Source: CAVVGB01 sp963747715 (lineage in GTDB: Bacteria > Actinomycetota > Thermoleophilia > Gaiellales > Gaiellaceae). Taken from it: a stretch of 64,000 bases of DNA. The translations under genes were made by a program, and so were the position numbers. This document shows positions 1 through 7,744 of this stretch, one piece after another. Every line of letters begins with the position of its first letter. Positions within the stretch are counted from its first letter, which is position 1. The notes below the pieces were generated by a model, which made no database searches, had not been told where the DNA came from, and worked only from the letters and a program-made list of their open reading frames with translations. The stretch spans positions 176,169 through 240,168 of the forward strand of contig CAVVGB010000007.1 of assembly GCA_963747715.1 (NCBI GenBank). Direction: 5' to 3'.

Positions 1-96
1 GACGCGGTCGAGTGCGCCAAGTGCGGCGGCCGGATGGTGCGGACGGGCTCCTGCTACACCTGCCGGGACTGCGGCCAGAACACCGGGTGTAGTTAG
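1..96 (+). CDS. nrdJ: C-terminal end of vitamin B12-dependent (class II) ribonucleotide reductase, partial
   Basis: Only the last 31 residues are inside the window. They contain two closely spaced Cys pairs (ECAKCGG and CYTCRDCG) and end in NTGCS, the zinc-binding redox tail typical of adenosylcobalamin-dependent NrdJ. In that family the tail cysteines shuttle electrons to the active site that reduces ribonucleotides for DNA synthesis. The start and catalytic barrel lie upstream of base 1. The call rests on the distinctive tail alone. Confidence 0.85.
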   Translation, partial: DAVECAKCGGRMVRTGSCYTCRDCGQNTGCS

Positions 97-105
97 CTGT
101 AAAAC

Positions 106-193
106 GACATCGGGGATGTCACCGAAAGACAGGTGCATTTCAGCGAAACGACAACTCGATGTCACTGGCTGACGACAGTTCGATGTCACCGAC
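106..193. repeat. Short palindrome and repeated GATGTCACYG motifs downstream of nrdJ
   Basis: Positions 106-120 form a palindrome (GACATC-GGG-GATGTC). The motif acgacaRytcgatgtcacYg then occurs twice in direct orientation at 148-167 and 172-191, 24 bases apart. A third GATGTCACCG lies at 115-124. Repeated motifs of this kind resemble the multi-site ends of insertion sequences, but no transposase is nearby. A remnant element end or operator cluster are both possible. Confidence 0.35.
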
Positions 194-214
194 ACCCGTC
201 ACCTTGAGCGCTCC

Positions 215-547
215 ATGAAGGTGTACGAGCTCTTTGCGCAGCCTGGCGGCGGCTTCTCGAATCGCACCGCCGACCACGAGGGGACGATCTTCGCCGTGGC
301 GGCGGATTCAAGCGAGCAGGCGCACGATCTTGCCGCCAGTGACGCCTGGGCTGCTGGCCCGGACGATTCCCTCGGCATCCTCTGGGTGTACGGACGAGGT
401 GCTCAACCGCGCGATCACCAGCTGTTCAATGGCGACCGGGCCTGGGGCAACGACGTGCATGAGGTTCGCCATGGCGCCGGCAAGACTGCCATCGTCACCT
501 GGATGCGAGGCGTCCTCAGGCGAAGCTCTCGCGCTCGTACGCCCTGA
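215..547 (+). CDS. Hypothetical protein, 110 aa
   Basis: The reading frame starts MKVYELFAQ and has balanced composition up to a basic tail (RRSSRART). I recognise no domain. The competing frame starting at 234 has Ser/Arg/Pro-rich composition typical of a shadow frame, so this one is preferred. There is no clear ribosome-binding site. It lies between the repeat-bearing gap after nrdJ and rnhB, on the same strand. Confidence 0.4.
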   Translation: MKVYELFAQPGGGFSNRTADHEGTIFAVAADSSEQAHDLAASDAWAAGPDDSLGILWVYGRGAQPRDHQLFNGDRAWGNDVHEVRHGAGKTAIVTWMRGVLRRSSRARTP

Positions 548-575
548 GGGTTTGCCTCAGCGTGCGTTTTGTTAG

Positions 576-1277
576 GTGATGCCCGAAAGGGGAAAGAGCG
601 ACTCAGCCCTTCTTGCCCACGACCTCGCTCGCGGCGTTCGCCTGATCGCCGGTGTCGATGAGGTGGGGCGCGCCTGCCTAGCTGGACCGATCATGGCCGC
701 ATGCGTTCTCTTTGACCTGGAGCGGCTCGCCTCCGGCCCGGGCAGAGACCTCCTCGACGAGCTGAACGACTCGAAGCGCCTGACGCGTGCCAAACGAGAG
801 TGCCTCGCCCCCGCCGTCATCGCGCACGCGGAGGTCGTATCGCTCGTCTCCCTCCCCGCGAGCGAGATAGACCGGATCGGGATTCAGGACGCCAACCTGA
901 CCTGCCTCGGGCGGGCGCTCCGAAGCGCGGGCGAGCGGGCAGAGCTACGCCTCGTGGACGGAGAACTTGCGCTCGGCCCCGAGGCATCCGCGCACGAGCT
1001 GATCGTGCACGGAGACGCGACGAGCGCGACCGTCGCAGCCGCCTCGATTGTGGCCAAGGTGGCACGCGACCGCCTCATGACGCGCATGGGCGAGCGCTAC
1101 CCGAGCTATGGCTTCGAGCGTCACAAGGGCTACTCGACCAAGGCGCACAGGGCCGTTGTCGCGAAGTTGGGGCCCACCCCCTTACACCGGCTCAGCTTCG
1201 ACGCCCCTTGCTACGCCGAGTTCGGCTCAAGATGTGCGCCTCGGCGGGAGACGCGGGGGTCGCGCCTCCGAGACTAA
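576..1277 (+). CDS. rnhB: Ribonuclease HII
   Basis: It cleaves RNA in RNA-DNA hybrids and nicks at single ribonucleotides misincorporated in DNA. The catalytic DEVG acidic pair is at D28/E29, followed by LAGP; LNDSKRL, the VDG acidic site and HKGYSTKAH are all present. The length of 233 aa is normal. GTG at 576 is followed at once by ATG at 579, and either could start it. One oddity is that the glycine-rich junction-sensing motif, usually GRG, reads GRA here (residues 31-33). Family assignment is secure. Confidence 0.93.
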   Translation: MMPERGKSDSALLAHDLARGVRLIAGVDEVGRACLAGPIMAACVLFDLERLASGPGRDLLDELNDSKRLTRAKRECLAPAVIAHAEVVSLVSLPASEIDRIGIQDANLTCLGRALRSAGERAELRLVDGELALGPEASAHELIVHGDATSATVAAASIVAKVARDRLMTRMGERYPSYGFERHKGYSTKAHRAVVAKLGPTPLHRLSFDAPCYAEFGSRCAPRRETRGSRLRD

Positions 1278-1302
1278 GCGATGGACAACGACAGCGTCGT
1301 CG

Positions 1303-1656
1303 TTAGGCGCCCGCCCAGAAATCGCGGTGCTCAATCACCAGTCCGTCGTCGTCGAACCGAAGAAGCGTGACGCCGGCCAGCTTCTCGGTACCCCCGTCCT
1401 TCAGTCTGGTGGTCGCTGACCATTCGACCGCAGCACGGTCCCCTTCGACGATCGGCTCGCCGAACGCGCACTCCGCCGATTCTTCTTCGGACAGCGCTCA
1501 AATGATGTAGTCGCGGGGCGCCTGGGGCTCTCGGAACGGATGCGACTGGAAGTACGCGTCCTCGGCATAAAGCGCGACGATCTCGTCCGCCTCGCCGGCG
1601 CGCCAACCGCGCGCCCACACGACCCTCCAGCGCTCCGCGGCCGCACGAGCATCCAC
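1303..1656 (-). pseudogene. SnoaL/NTF2-like small protein with in-frame stop
   Basis: The minus strand from a GTG at 1656 reads a continuous SnoaL-like polypeptide: an ARGWRAGEADEIVALYAEDA helix, then FQSHPFREPQAPRDYI. It is interrupted by TGA (complement of 1498-1500) and resumes in the same frame with ALSEEESAECAFGEPIVEGD to an end at DFWAGA. The two halves together give one NTF2-fold domain of about 115 aa. This is therefore a nonsense mutation or a base error, not a frameshift. The true start is uncertain. Function is unknown; the fold usually makes small isomerases or ligand binders. Confidence 0.65.
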
Positions 1657-1709
1657 GAGAAGGGACGCTAGCGCCTCCTGACTAGACTCGGGCTCATGGT
1701 GGCCGTCTG

Positions 1710-2660
1710 GTGAATCCGCTCTTCGTCGCCACCGGCGACGCCATCGTGCGGGTCGCGGACGGGACTACCGAGACCGTCCTCGAGCAGCCCGGCGCGCAAT
1801 GCGTTGCCGTCGACGCACGCAACCGCGAGCGAATTCTCGCCGGGTGCCGAGGAGGCGGCGTGTTCGAGAGCGAGGATAGCGGCAAGACGTGGCGCGATGC
1901 CCAACTGCCGGCCACGGACGTCTTCTCGGTCGCCTACAGCCCTGCCGACGGCGCTGCGTACGCCGGCTGCGAGCCGAGCGCGCTCTGGGTTCGCCGTGAC
2001 GGCGCTTGGGAGGAGCTCTCCGCGCTCCGCGAGCTGCCGTCGGCGCCGACGTGGAGCTTCCCGCCGCGCCCGTGGACGTCCCACGTTCGCTGGATCGCCC
2101 CGAGCCCGCACGACGCGAAGCTCGTTCTCGCCGGCATCGAGCTCGGCGGTCTCATGCGCACGCTCGACGGAGGCGAGACGTGGCAGGACCATCGTCCCGG
2201 TGCTCAGCGCGACGTGCACTCGCTCGCCTGGCATCCCACCGAGCCGGGCCGCGCCTACGAGGCGGCCGGCGGCGGCTCGGCGTGGAGTCGAGACGACGGC
2301 GAGAGCTGGGAGCCCGCCGACTCCGGCCGCGACCGCCACTACACGTGGGCGCTCGCCGTCGATCCGGGCGACCCGGACTGCTGGTTCGTTTCCGCCGCCC
2401 CCGGTCCCTTCCACGCGCACGGCAGCCGACCCACTGCAGAAGCCGGGTTGTACCGCTGGCGCGGCGACGGCCCGTGGGAGGAGCTCGACCTCGGCCTTCC
2501 GCGCCCGCTCGAGACGATGCCGTACGCGCTCGCCGCGACGGACGACGGGCTCGTCGCCGCCCTCCGCGACGGCCGGCTCTTCATCAGCGACGATCAAGGC
2601 GATGACTGGCGCCCGCTCGAGGCGCAAGGCCTCGCCAAAGTCGTCGCAATGGCGGCTTAG
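1710..2660 (+). CDS. Asp-box (BNR) repeat beta-propeller protein
   Basis: This 316-aa protein carries repeated Asp-box turns: SEDSGKTW, LDGGETW, SRDDGESW and SDDQGDDW. These sit at blade tips of sialidase/sortilin-type propellers. No signal peptide is visible, so it is probably cytoplasmic. Family members are often annotated as exo-alpha-sialidase or photosystem-stability-like, but no sialidase catalytic set is evident, so I do not assign an enzyme. The start is GTG at 1710. The gene converges on the DUF899 gene with only two bases between them. Confidence 0.75.
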   Translation: MNPLFVATGDAIVRVADGTTETVLEQPGAQCVAVDARNRERILAGCRGGGVFESEDSGKTWRDAQLPATDVFSVAYSPADGAAYAGCEPSALWVRRDGAWEELSALRELPSAPTWSFPPRPWTSHVRWIAPSPHDAKLVLAGIELGGLMRTLDGGETWQDHRPGAQRDVHSLAWHPTEPGRAYEAAGGGSAWSRDDGESWEPADSGRDRHYTWALAVDPGDPDCWFVSAAPGPFHAHGSRPTAEAGLYRWRGDGPWEELDLGLPRPLETMPYALAATDDGLVAALRDGRLFISDDQGDDWRPLEAQGLAKVVAMAA

Positions 2661-2662
2661 GT

Positions 2663-3427
2663 CTAGCTCTCCCCGTATTCGTCACGACGTCGGAACCAGA
2701 GCCCCTTCTCGTTCCGTCCCAGCGGCGCCCGGTCGAGCCATTGATACATGCCCCAGAGGGCGTCGACGCCTCGCGCGAACGCCGAGTACGTGTGGTAGAC
2801 GACGCCGTCCTCGAGCGCAAAGGCGCTCATGCCTGGCTGCTCACGGACGTACGTCGCGGGATCGGTTCCGGTCATGGCCGCGAACTGCTCGACCCCCGGG
2901 CTGGGCTCTTCGAGGATCGGCCGCGCGTCGAACTCGCGATAGTTGTATTCGACGTTTCCTGCACGCTGCTGCTCCTCGGTGACCGAGACGTTGAAGTCGT
3001 AGTTGAAGTCGCTGCCAAACGAGGAAGCCCAGGGAAAGCTCCAGCCCATGCGGGCTTTGTACGCCTGCAGCTTCTCGAGCGGCGCGCGCGACACCGCCCA
3101 CATGGCCACGTCGTGATTCGCGAGATGGACGTCGGGGCCGTTGAAGCCGTCCGCGATCGCCGAGCACGCTGGGCACCCGGCTGTGTACTCGGGCCCGAAC
3201 ATGAAGTGGTACATGAGGAGCTGCGAACGCCCGCCGAAGAGGTCGGCGAGTGACGCGCCGCCTTCGTCGGTCTCGAAGGTGTAGTCCTTCTCGATTCGTA
3301 CCCACGGCAACTCTTGTCGCCGCTGCGCGAGCTCGTCGCCGCGGCGGGTGTGCTCCTTCTCGGCCTCGAGCAGCTCGAGCCGGGCGGTGAGCCACTCGTC
3401 CCGCGTGCCTGTCCTGTGCTCTGTCAT
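2663..3427 (-). CDS. DUF899 family thioredoxin-like protein
   Basis: The sequence has the DUF899 pattern: an N-terminal EWLTARLELLEAEKEHTR helix, ELPWVRIEKDYTFE, LMYHFMFGPEY, then a CPACS motif at the thioredoxin-like position, and a FNYDFNVS segment. DUF899 proteins adopt a thioredoxin fold; the biochemical role is not established. ATG at 3427 is chosen because a strong GGAGGA site lies directly upstream; an earlier in-frame ATG at 3490 would extend into the upstream hairpin. Length is 254 aa. Confidence 0.85.
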   Translation of the reverse strand: MTEHRTGTRDEWLTARLELLEAEKEHTRRGDELAQRRQELPWVRIEKDYTFETDEGGASLADLFGGRSQLLMYHFMFGPEYTAGCPACSAIADGFNGPDVHLANHDVAMWAVSRAPLEKLQAYKARMGWSFPWASSFGSDFNYDFNVSVTEEQQRAGNVEYNYREFDARPILEEPSPGVEQFAAMTGTDPATYVREQPGMSAFALEDGVVYHTYSAFARGVDALWGMYQWLDRAPLGRNEKGLWFRRRDEYGES

Positions 3428-3495
3428 CGATCCTCCTTCGGTCTGGTGGCTCCCAATGGAACCGCCCTTTCGCAGGAAGCGAAGAAGCACCTACT

Positions 3496-3521
3496 CGAGG
3501 GCCCGCTGCGGCGGGCCCTCG
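3496..3521 (-). terminator. Strong GC hairpin between DUF899 and channel-side genes
   Basis: A 10-bp perfect stem (gagggcccgc / gcgggccctc) closes on a TGCG loop. A short T-tract follows only on the plus strand (gtcgttt). Its position, just past the stop of the 56-aa minus-strand gene, suggests it ends leftward transcripts from the channel side before the DUF899 gene. Confidence 0.6.
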
Positions 3522-3525
3522 TCGT

Positions 3526-3696
3526 TTAATCACCGCCTGACTTGCGCCGCTCCCATGCGCGGTGCCAGACGATGAACATTACGGCCCCGCCCACGACCAA
3601 GCCGATCGCAATTGGAACGTGCTCACCCGCGATCAGCAGGATCGTTCCCCAGAGAAAGCCCTGCATGCCCAACATGGCGTAGATACTCGTCGGCAT
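3526..3696 (-). CDS. Small hydrophobic membrane protein, 56 aa
   Basis: The frame begins MPTSIYAMLGMQ and contains two hydrophobic stretches (about residues 12-24 and 28-44) separated by GEHVPI. It ends in a basic WHRAWERRKSGGD tail. This is a plausible two-helix hairpin with the positive tail inside. It follows the potassium channel gene by 17 bases on the same strand, so they are probably co-transcribed. No family is recognised and no strong ribosome site is seen; a start at the internal ATG near 3673 is possible. Confidence 0.5.
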   Translation of the reverse strand: MPTSIYAMLGMQGFLWGTILLIAGEHVPIAIGLVVGGAVMFIVWHRAWERRKSGGD

Positions 3697-3713
3697 ACGG
3701 TCTGACGAGACCG

Positions 3714-4382
3714 CTAGTCGACCGTACGCTCGTCCTGGCGTACCCAGAGGGTGACCAGCCGCGCGACGAGCACGACCAGGAAGATGCTGCCGACGAGCGC
3801 TTCGAAGACCGTGAGCGCCTGCGGCAGTCCGACGGCCGGCGAGAGATCGCCGAAGCCGAGCGTGGTCAGCGTCACGAAGCTGTAGTAGAGGTACTCGGAT
3901 TCGGGGTGCGGGCCGGGCTGGGCGAAGAAGGGCCCGTCGCGCAGATCGCTGACGGCGAGGTAGAAGAAAGCGAAGAGGAGCCCGATCAGCACGTACGCGC
4001 AGATCGCGCCGAGGATGGTCTCCCGGGTGACTCTGCGATGCTGGAGAACGCGGCTGAGAGTCACCGGCAGCGTCGCGGTCACGAGCAGGCCGGCCGGCAG
4101 CAGGTAGGTGAGGCCGATGATCTCGGCCGAGTTGATGAATAGGACGAGCGGCGCGAGCGCCAGGCAGACCGCCACCGCGACCCAGTGCCAGCGCTTCAGG
4201 CCCTCGCCGACGTCGGGGTCGCTGATCGCGACGATGAGGGCGGCCGCGGCGAGGATCGTGCTCCCGACCGCGCCCCAGCGCGGGTCGTCCACGAGCTCGA
4301 GCAGCATGAAGTTCGCGAGCAGGAGGGCGAGCAGCATTCCGTAGCTGTCGAGGACGCGGATGACCTGTTCGCGCGACGGCAT
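3714..4382 (-). CDS. Two-TM-pore potassium channel family protein
   Basis: This 222-aa integral membrane protein carries the K+ selectivity filter TLGFGD in the context FVTLTTLGFGDLSP. The filter sits between a penultimate helix (ICAYVLIGLLFAFFYLAV) and a final helix (LVGSIFLVVLVARLV). About four further hydrophobic segments precede the pore module, so the layout resembles a six-helix channel without a charged voltage-sensor segment. No RCK/TrkA-N regulatory domain follows. It probably conducts K+ passively across the inner membrane; gating is unknown. Confidence 0.85.
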   Translation of the reverse strand: MPSREQVIRVLDSYGMLLALLLANFMLLELVDDPRWGAVGSTILAAAALIVAISDPDVGEGLKRWHWVAVAVCLALAPLVLFINSAEIIGLTYLLPAGLLVTATLPVTLSRVLQHRRVTRETILGAICAYVLIGLLFAFFYLAVSDLRDGPFFAQPGPHPESEYLYYSFVTLTTLGFGDLSPAVGLPQALTVFEALVGSIFLVVLVARLVTLWVRQDERTVD

Positions 4383-4528
4383 CGGCGCAGGAGGCTACAC
4401 AGCCGGGCGGTTCCCACCTTTGGGGGAAGAGGATCGCGGCCTCTTCAGGCTCGATTCGAGGCTCAGGTAACGAACCAAGTCCGAGTCGTCGGCCCCGGCT
4501 CATTGGAGTTGACGAGGAGGTGATCTCC

Positions 4529-4627
4529 ATGCCTGCAGCCCGTCGTCCCGCCAAGCGCACAGCCACCACCAAGACGCGTGCGCACAAGGCCGCCCCGAAG
4601 CGCAGCAACGGGAAGCGCCGGAAGTAA
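4529..4627 (+). CDS. Very small basic Lys/Arg/Ala-rich peptide, 32 aa
   Basis: The ATG is preceded by a strong GAGGAGG site 8 bases upstream. The 32-codon frame reads MPAARRPAKRTATTKTRAHK and ends GKRRK, about 40% Lys+Arg, then TAA. A hairpin typical of a terminator follows 17 bases later, so it looks like a complete monocistronic unit. The composition resembles histone-H1-like tails or nucleic-acid-binding peptides. It was found by reading the bases directly and has no assignable family. Confidence 0.55.
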   Translation: MPAARRPAKRTATTKTRAHKAAPKRSNGKRRK

Positions 4628-4643
4628 CGACCGCAAGGTCCCT

Positions 4644-4683
4644 GGAGGGCGGGAAAGGGGCCATGGGTCCCAGTCCCGCCCTT
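4644..4683 (+). terminator. Hairpin after the 32-aa basic peptide
   Basis: gagggcggga (4645-4654) pairs with tcccgccctt (4674-4683) at nine of ten positions; the loop contains a smaller ggggcc/ggtccc pairing. It is followed by a pyrimidine-rich stretch (cctgctctt). Confidence 0.55.
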
Positions 4684-4720
4684 CCTGCTCTTGAAGTAGT
4701 CCGACGAGCGCGACATAGTG

Positions 4721-5902
4721 ATGCTCTTGCTTCGTCGGGCCATCCTCCTCCTCGCCGCGGGCGCCGCGCTCGTCGCGCCCTCATCGGCGGCCGCCGACAC
4801 GCTCACGGAGCTGCCCGAGTGCGGGACCGGCATACCTGCAGCCGGGCCACCCTGCGTCGAGGGCGTCAAGAGGAACGGTCTCCCCATTGAGTACGACGCG
4901 GAGTTCGACACGGGCGAGGACCTCGTCAACGCCTTCGAGCTCGACATCACGGGCGACCCGACTAGGAGGTTTAACTTCACCATCACGTCTCCCGACGGGA
5001 ACTTCACACTCGACCCGCTCGACCAGTACGAGTTGACGCTGAACCTCGGGCCCGGGTTCACGGGCGAGACGTTCGCGCGCGGGCACGACGTCGTCGTCAC
5101 CCGCAGCACGGACCTTGCCGGAAACGCCCTCTTCACGTTCGAGCAGAACCCGGTACGAGCTTCCGACGACAGCTGCACCGGGGCCGGAGTGTGCTTGATG
5201 ACCGCCAACCGCACGTTGACCGGCTATCTCGACGGCCACGTCACCGACCTCGCCTACCTCACCGATCCTGCCGACGCGGCGTCCATGCGCGGCTTCGACC
5301 TCGCGAGCAACATCGACTGGATCTCCTCGCCGCTCGAGCTCGACTACCTGACGAACTCGATCTTCGTCCGCGTCGCCAATGCCCACTTCGAGGTTGACGG
5401 TTCGACGGTGTTCCAGGGCTTCGTCGAGTTCAAGCTCCCCTTCTCGATGTTGCGACGCCTCTACGACGTGGACGACCCTGCCTCGCTGACGGCCAGCGCG
5501 TTCAGCGTCAGCGGCGCGGGCGCGGCGGCCACCACCGACGTCGTGGTGGACAGCGTCGCCCACACCGTGCACGTGCAGCTCGAAGGCCTCACGTTTTCGA
5601 AGCGCAAGCTCCGGCTCCAGGGCATCACGACGCCGCGCGCTCCGCGGGAGCTGCGGGCCGTGCGCAAGAGCGCGAGCGCCGGAGTGCTCAAGTTCAAGCC
5701 GGCACTTCCACGCGGATCGCGGGTGCGCGGCTACGAAGCGCGCTGCGTCTCCGGCGGCGGGCATGTCAGGACCGGTCAGAGCCTCGACTCTCCGCTCCGC
5801 GTGACAGGGCTCTTCGCCGGAGTGAGCTACAGCTGCAAAGTGCGCGCGAAGAGCAAAGCCGGCCTCGGCAAAGCTGCGCGCGCCACGATGCCGAGAAGCT
5901 GA
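4721..5902 (+). CDS. Secreted protein with C-terminal fibronectin type III-like domain
   Basis: An N-terminal signal peptide is clear: MLLLRRAILLLAAGAALVAP followed by an AAA-D cleavage region. The body of about 270 residues is acidic, beta-rich and contains paired cysteines (CGTG...PPCVEG, DDSCTGAGVC). The last ~85 residues (from APRELRAVRKS) look like an Fn3 domain ending in YSCKVRAKSKAGLG. This is likely an extracellular or cell-surface protein of unknown function. GTG at 4718 directly precedes ATG 4721. A strong terminator follows at 5905. Confidence 0.75.
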   Translation: MLLLRRAILLLAAGAALVAPSSAAADTLTELPECGTGIPAAGPPCVEGVKRNGLPIEYDAEFDTGEDLVNAFELDITGDPTRRFNFTITSPDGNFTLDPLDQYELTLNLGPGFTGETFARGHDVVVTRSTDLAGNALFTFEQNPVRASDDSCTGAGVCLMTANRTLTGYLDGHVTDLAYLTDPADAASMRGFDLASNIDWISSPLELDYLTNSIFVRVANAHFEVDGSTVFQGFVEFKLPFSMLRRLYDVDDPASLTASAFSVSGAGAAATTDVVVDSVAHTVHVQLEGLTFSKRKLRLQGITTPRAPRELRAVRKSASAGVLKFKPALPRGSRVRGYEARCVSGGGHVRTGQSLDSPLRVTGLFAGVSYSCKVRAKSKAGLGKAARATMPRS

Positions 5903-5904
5903 GA

Positions 5905-5927
5905 GGAGCGGGGCGAAGCCCCGCTCC
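5905..5927. terminator. Hairpin between convergent genes
   Basis: A perfect 10-bp stem (ggagcggggc / gccccgctcc) with a GAA loop lies between the convergent secreted-protein and YciE/YciF-like genes, so it can serve both strands. Confidence 0.7.
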
Positions 5928-5941
5928 CCATCAGAACGAAC

Positions 5942-6442
5942 CTACGACGTTGCCGTCTTCAGCTCGTCGCGCAGGGTCTTCTCGATCGACTCGACCTGGC
6001 GGAGCGTTTCCTTCTCGCTCTTGAGGTTCTCGTCGAGGAGCGAGACCGCGTTCTGCTCGCCGAGCGCGCGCGCCATCTCGATCAGGCCGGAGTAGGCCGC
6101 GATCTCGTAGTGCTCGGTGCGGGCGGCCGCGCCGGTGTTGACGAGGTCGATGAGATCCTCGGAGGACTCCGCGACCAGCTTCTCCTGCTCCTTCTTGAGG
6201 CCCTCGAAGCCGATGCACTCTTCCGTCTTCGGGCTCTCGCCGAGCTCGTCGAAGACCTGCTCGACGTTGTCGACGTGCCCGCGCGTCTCCTTGAGGTGCT
6301 TCTCCAGGCCCTTGCGGAACTTCGTGTCCTGCACCTGGCCGATCAGCGTCGGCAGGACCTCGTTCACGAGCTTCTTCTCGACGTACAGGATGTCGCCGAG
6401 CTCGTGAAGGAAAAGGTCCCGCGGAGTTGTCAGTTCTGGCAT
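5942..6442 (-). CDS. YciE/YciF-like (DUF892) ferritin-fold protein
   Basis: The 166-aa sequence shows the DUF892 pattern: LFLHELGDILYVEKKLVNEVLP, then LEKHLKETRGHVDNVEQVFDELG, then ARTEHYEIAAYSGLIEMARALG, LLDENLKSEKETL. These helices form a four-helix bundle with Glu/His residues at ferritin-like metal sites. Members are stress-induced and thought to bind iron. A GGGGGCT-type ribosome site precedes ATG 6442. It sits beside superoxide dismutase on the same strand, consistent with oxidative-stress defence. Confidence 0.88.
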   Translation of the reverse strand: MPELTTPRDLFLHELGDILYVEKKLVNEVLPTLIGQVQDTKFRKGLEKHLKETRGHVDNVEQVFDELGESPKTEECIGFEGLKKEQEKLVAESSEDLIDLVNTGAAARTEHYEIAAYSGLIEMARALGEQNAVSLLDENLKSEKETLRQVESIEKTLRDELKTATS

Positions 6443-6498
6443 GTAGCCCCCCTTATCGTTTCCAGAGGCCTACCCGGGCACCTGTCCTCTAACCGTCC

Positions 6499-7125
6499 CT
6501 AGCGAGCCGCTCCTGCGAGGCGCGCGGCCTCCTGGTAGCGGCGCGCCACCTCGGGCCAGTTCACGACGTTCCACCAGGCTGCAAGGTAGTCGGGCCGCCG
6601 GTTCTGGTACTTGAGGTAGTAGGCGTGCTCCCAGACGTCGATCCCGAGGATCGGGACCTTGCCGTCGCTGACCGGGCTGTCCTGATTAGGCGTGGCCACG
6701 ATCGCGAGCGAGCCGCCGTCGACGACGACCCAACCCCAGCCGCTGCCGAACTGGTTGACGGCCGCGTCGTTCACCTTCTGCTTGAGGTCCTCGACGCCGC
6801 CGAACGCCTGGTTGATCGCGTCCGCGAGCTCGCCCTCGGGCTCCCCGCCGCCCTCAGGGCTCATGATCTCCCAGAAGAGCGTGTGGTTGGCATGGCCGCC
6901 GCCGTTGTTGCGGACGGCTTTGCGCTTGTCCTCCGGGATGCTGTCGAGGTTGCGAAGAACCTCCTCGACCGGCTTGTCGGCCCATTCCGTTCCTTCGAGC
7001 GCGGCGTTCGCCTTGTCGACGTAAGCCTGGTGGTGCTTGTCGTGATGAATGCGCATCGTCTGCTCGTCGATGTGCGGCTCGAGCGCGGCGTAGTCGTAGG
7101 GAAGACTGGGAACTTCGTATGCCAT
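6499..7125 (-). CDS. sodA: Superoxide dismutase, Fe/Mn family
   Basis: It dismutates superoxide to hydrogen peroxide and oxygen in the cytoplasm. Metal ligands are visible: H27 in RIHHDKHH, His in GGGHANHTLFWE, and Asp/His in GIDVWEHAYYLKYQNRR. The GSGWGWVV and WNVVNW segments are also conserved. Length 208 aa is normal. ATG 7125 has a good AAAGGAG site upstream. Metal preference (Mn, Fe or cambialistic) cannot be fixed by eye, so the symbol sodA is provisional. Confidence 0.95.
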   Translation of the reverse strand: MAYEVPSLPYDYAALEPHIDEQTMRIHHDKHHQAYVDKANAALEGTEWADKPVEEVLRNLDSIPEDKRKAVRNNGGGHANHTLFWEIMSPEGGGEPEGELADAINQAFGGVEDLKQKVNDAAVNQFGSGWGWVVVDGGSLAIVATPNQDSPVSDGKVPILGIDVWEHAYYLKYQNRRPDYLAAWWNVVNWPEVARRYQEAARLAGAAR

Positions 7126-7502
7126 TGCGGACTCCTTTGCCTGGCCTTCTCGGTGTAGAGGCTACAACCGCGGCCTTGGCGGGGGCCAAGGAGCGGCTCG
7201 ATCGTCTGGACCTGTACCCGGAGCCGGTCCGGATAGACCGGGTCCGGCTCACGGTTTTCCCAGCCTTCTTTCGCGTGCCGGGCTTCCGGCGCTATCGGGG
7301 CTACACCCTGTGGCGCACGATCCTGCTTCGGGAGCCGCCTGGTGAAGGTGCATCGGACCTCCTCGCGCACGAGCTCTGCCACGTGTGGCAGATGCAGAAC
7401 CGGCCATGGGCGGCCATGTGGGCGTGGCTTCGCTACCGCTACGCGGACAACCCCTTCGAGCAGGAGGCGCGGCGCGCGGTGGCTGACACGCGGCCGAATT
7501 AG
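7119..7502 (+). CDS. Small HExxH zinc-protease-like protein
   Basis: The reliable part runs from about ERLDRLDLY to the end and contains LLAHELCHVWQMQNRP, an HExxH zinc motif, then a YADNPFEQEARRA helix whose Glu may be the third ligand. This resembles short metallopeptidase-like domains (DUF4157-type) in actinobacteria. The start is doubtful: ATG 7119 overlaps the divergent sod start by 7 bases and has no ribosome site, so a downstream TTG (for example 7176) is more likely. The gene converges on the next by 4 bases. Confidence 0.6.
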   Translation: MPLRTPLPGLLGVEATTAALAGAKERLDRLDLYPEPVRIDRVRLTVFPAFFRVPGFRRYRGYTLWRTILLREPPGEGASDLLAHELCHVWQMQNRPWAAMWAWLRYRYADNPFEQEARRAVADTRPN

Positions 7503-7735
7503 GCGGGCCCGGAGCGCCGGCGAATCGAGAGGCCCCACGCCTTGCCCGAGGCGAAGAGCTCGTCGGGATCAACCTCGTCGCGCCAGCCGAGGAAGTGCTT
7601 CGTCTCGTCGTCGGCCGTCGAGCCGTAGACGGCCTGGCGATCGGGCGGCGCGGGAGTGTCGTCGTTTCGCTCACCGCGCTCGAGGTCGGCGAAGTGCTCT
7701 TCGGCCGCCGGCCCTTCCGCGTAGCCCTTGCCCAT
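7499..7735 (-). CDS. Hypothetical protein, 78 aa
   Basis: An acidic soluble protein (MGKGYAEGPAAEEHFADLER...) with KHFLGWRDEVDPDELF near the C-terminus. I recognise no domain. It lies 9 bases downstream of the 90-aa gene on the same strand, so probably the last gene of a hemH transcript. Confidence 0.5.
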   Translation of the reverse strand: MGKGYAEGPAAEEHFADLERGERNDDTPAPPDRQAVYGSTADDETKHFLGWRDEVDPDELFASGKAWGLSIRRRSGPA

Positions 7736-7744
7736 GTGCGGATC

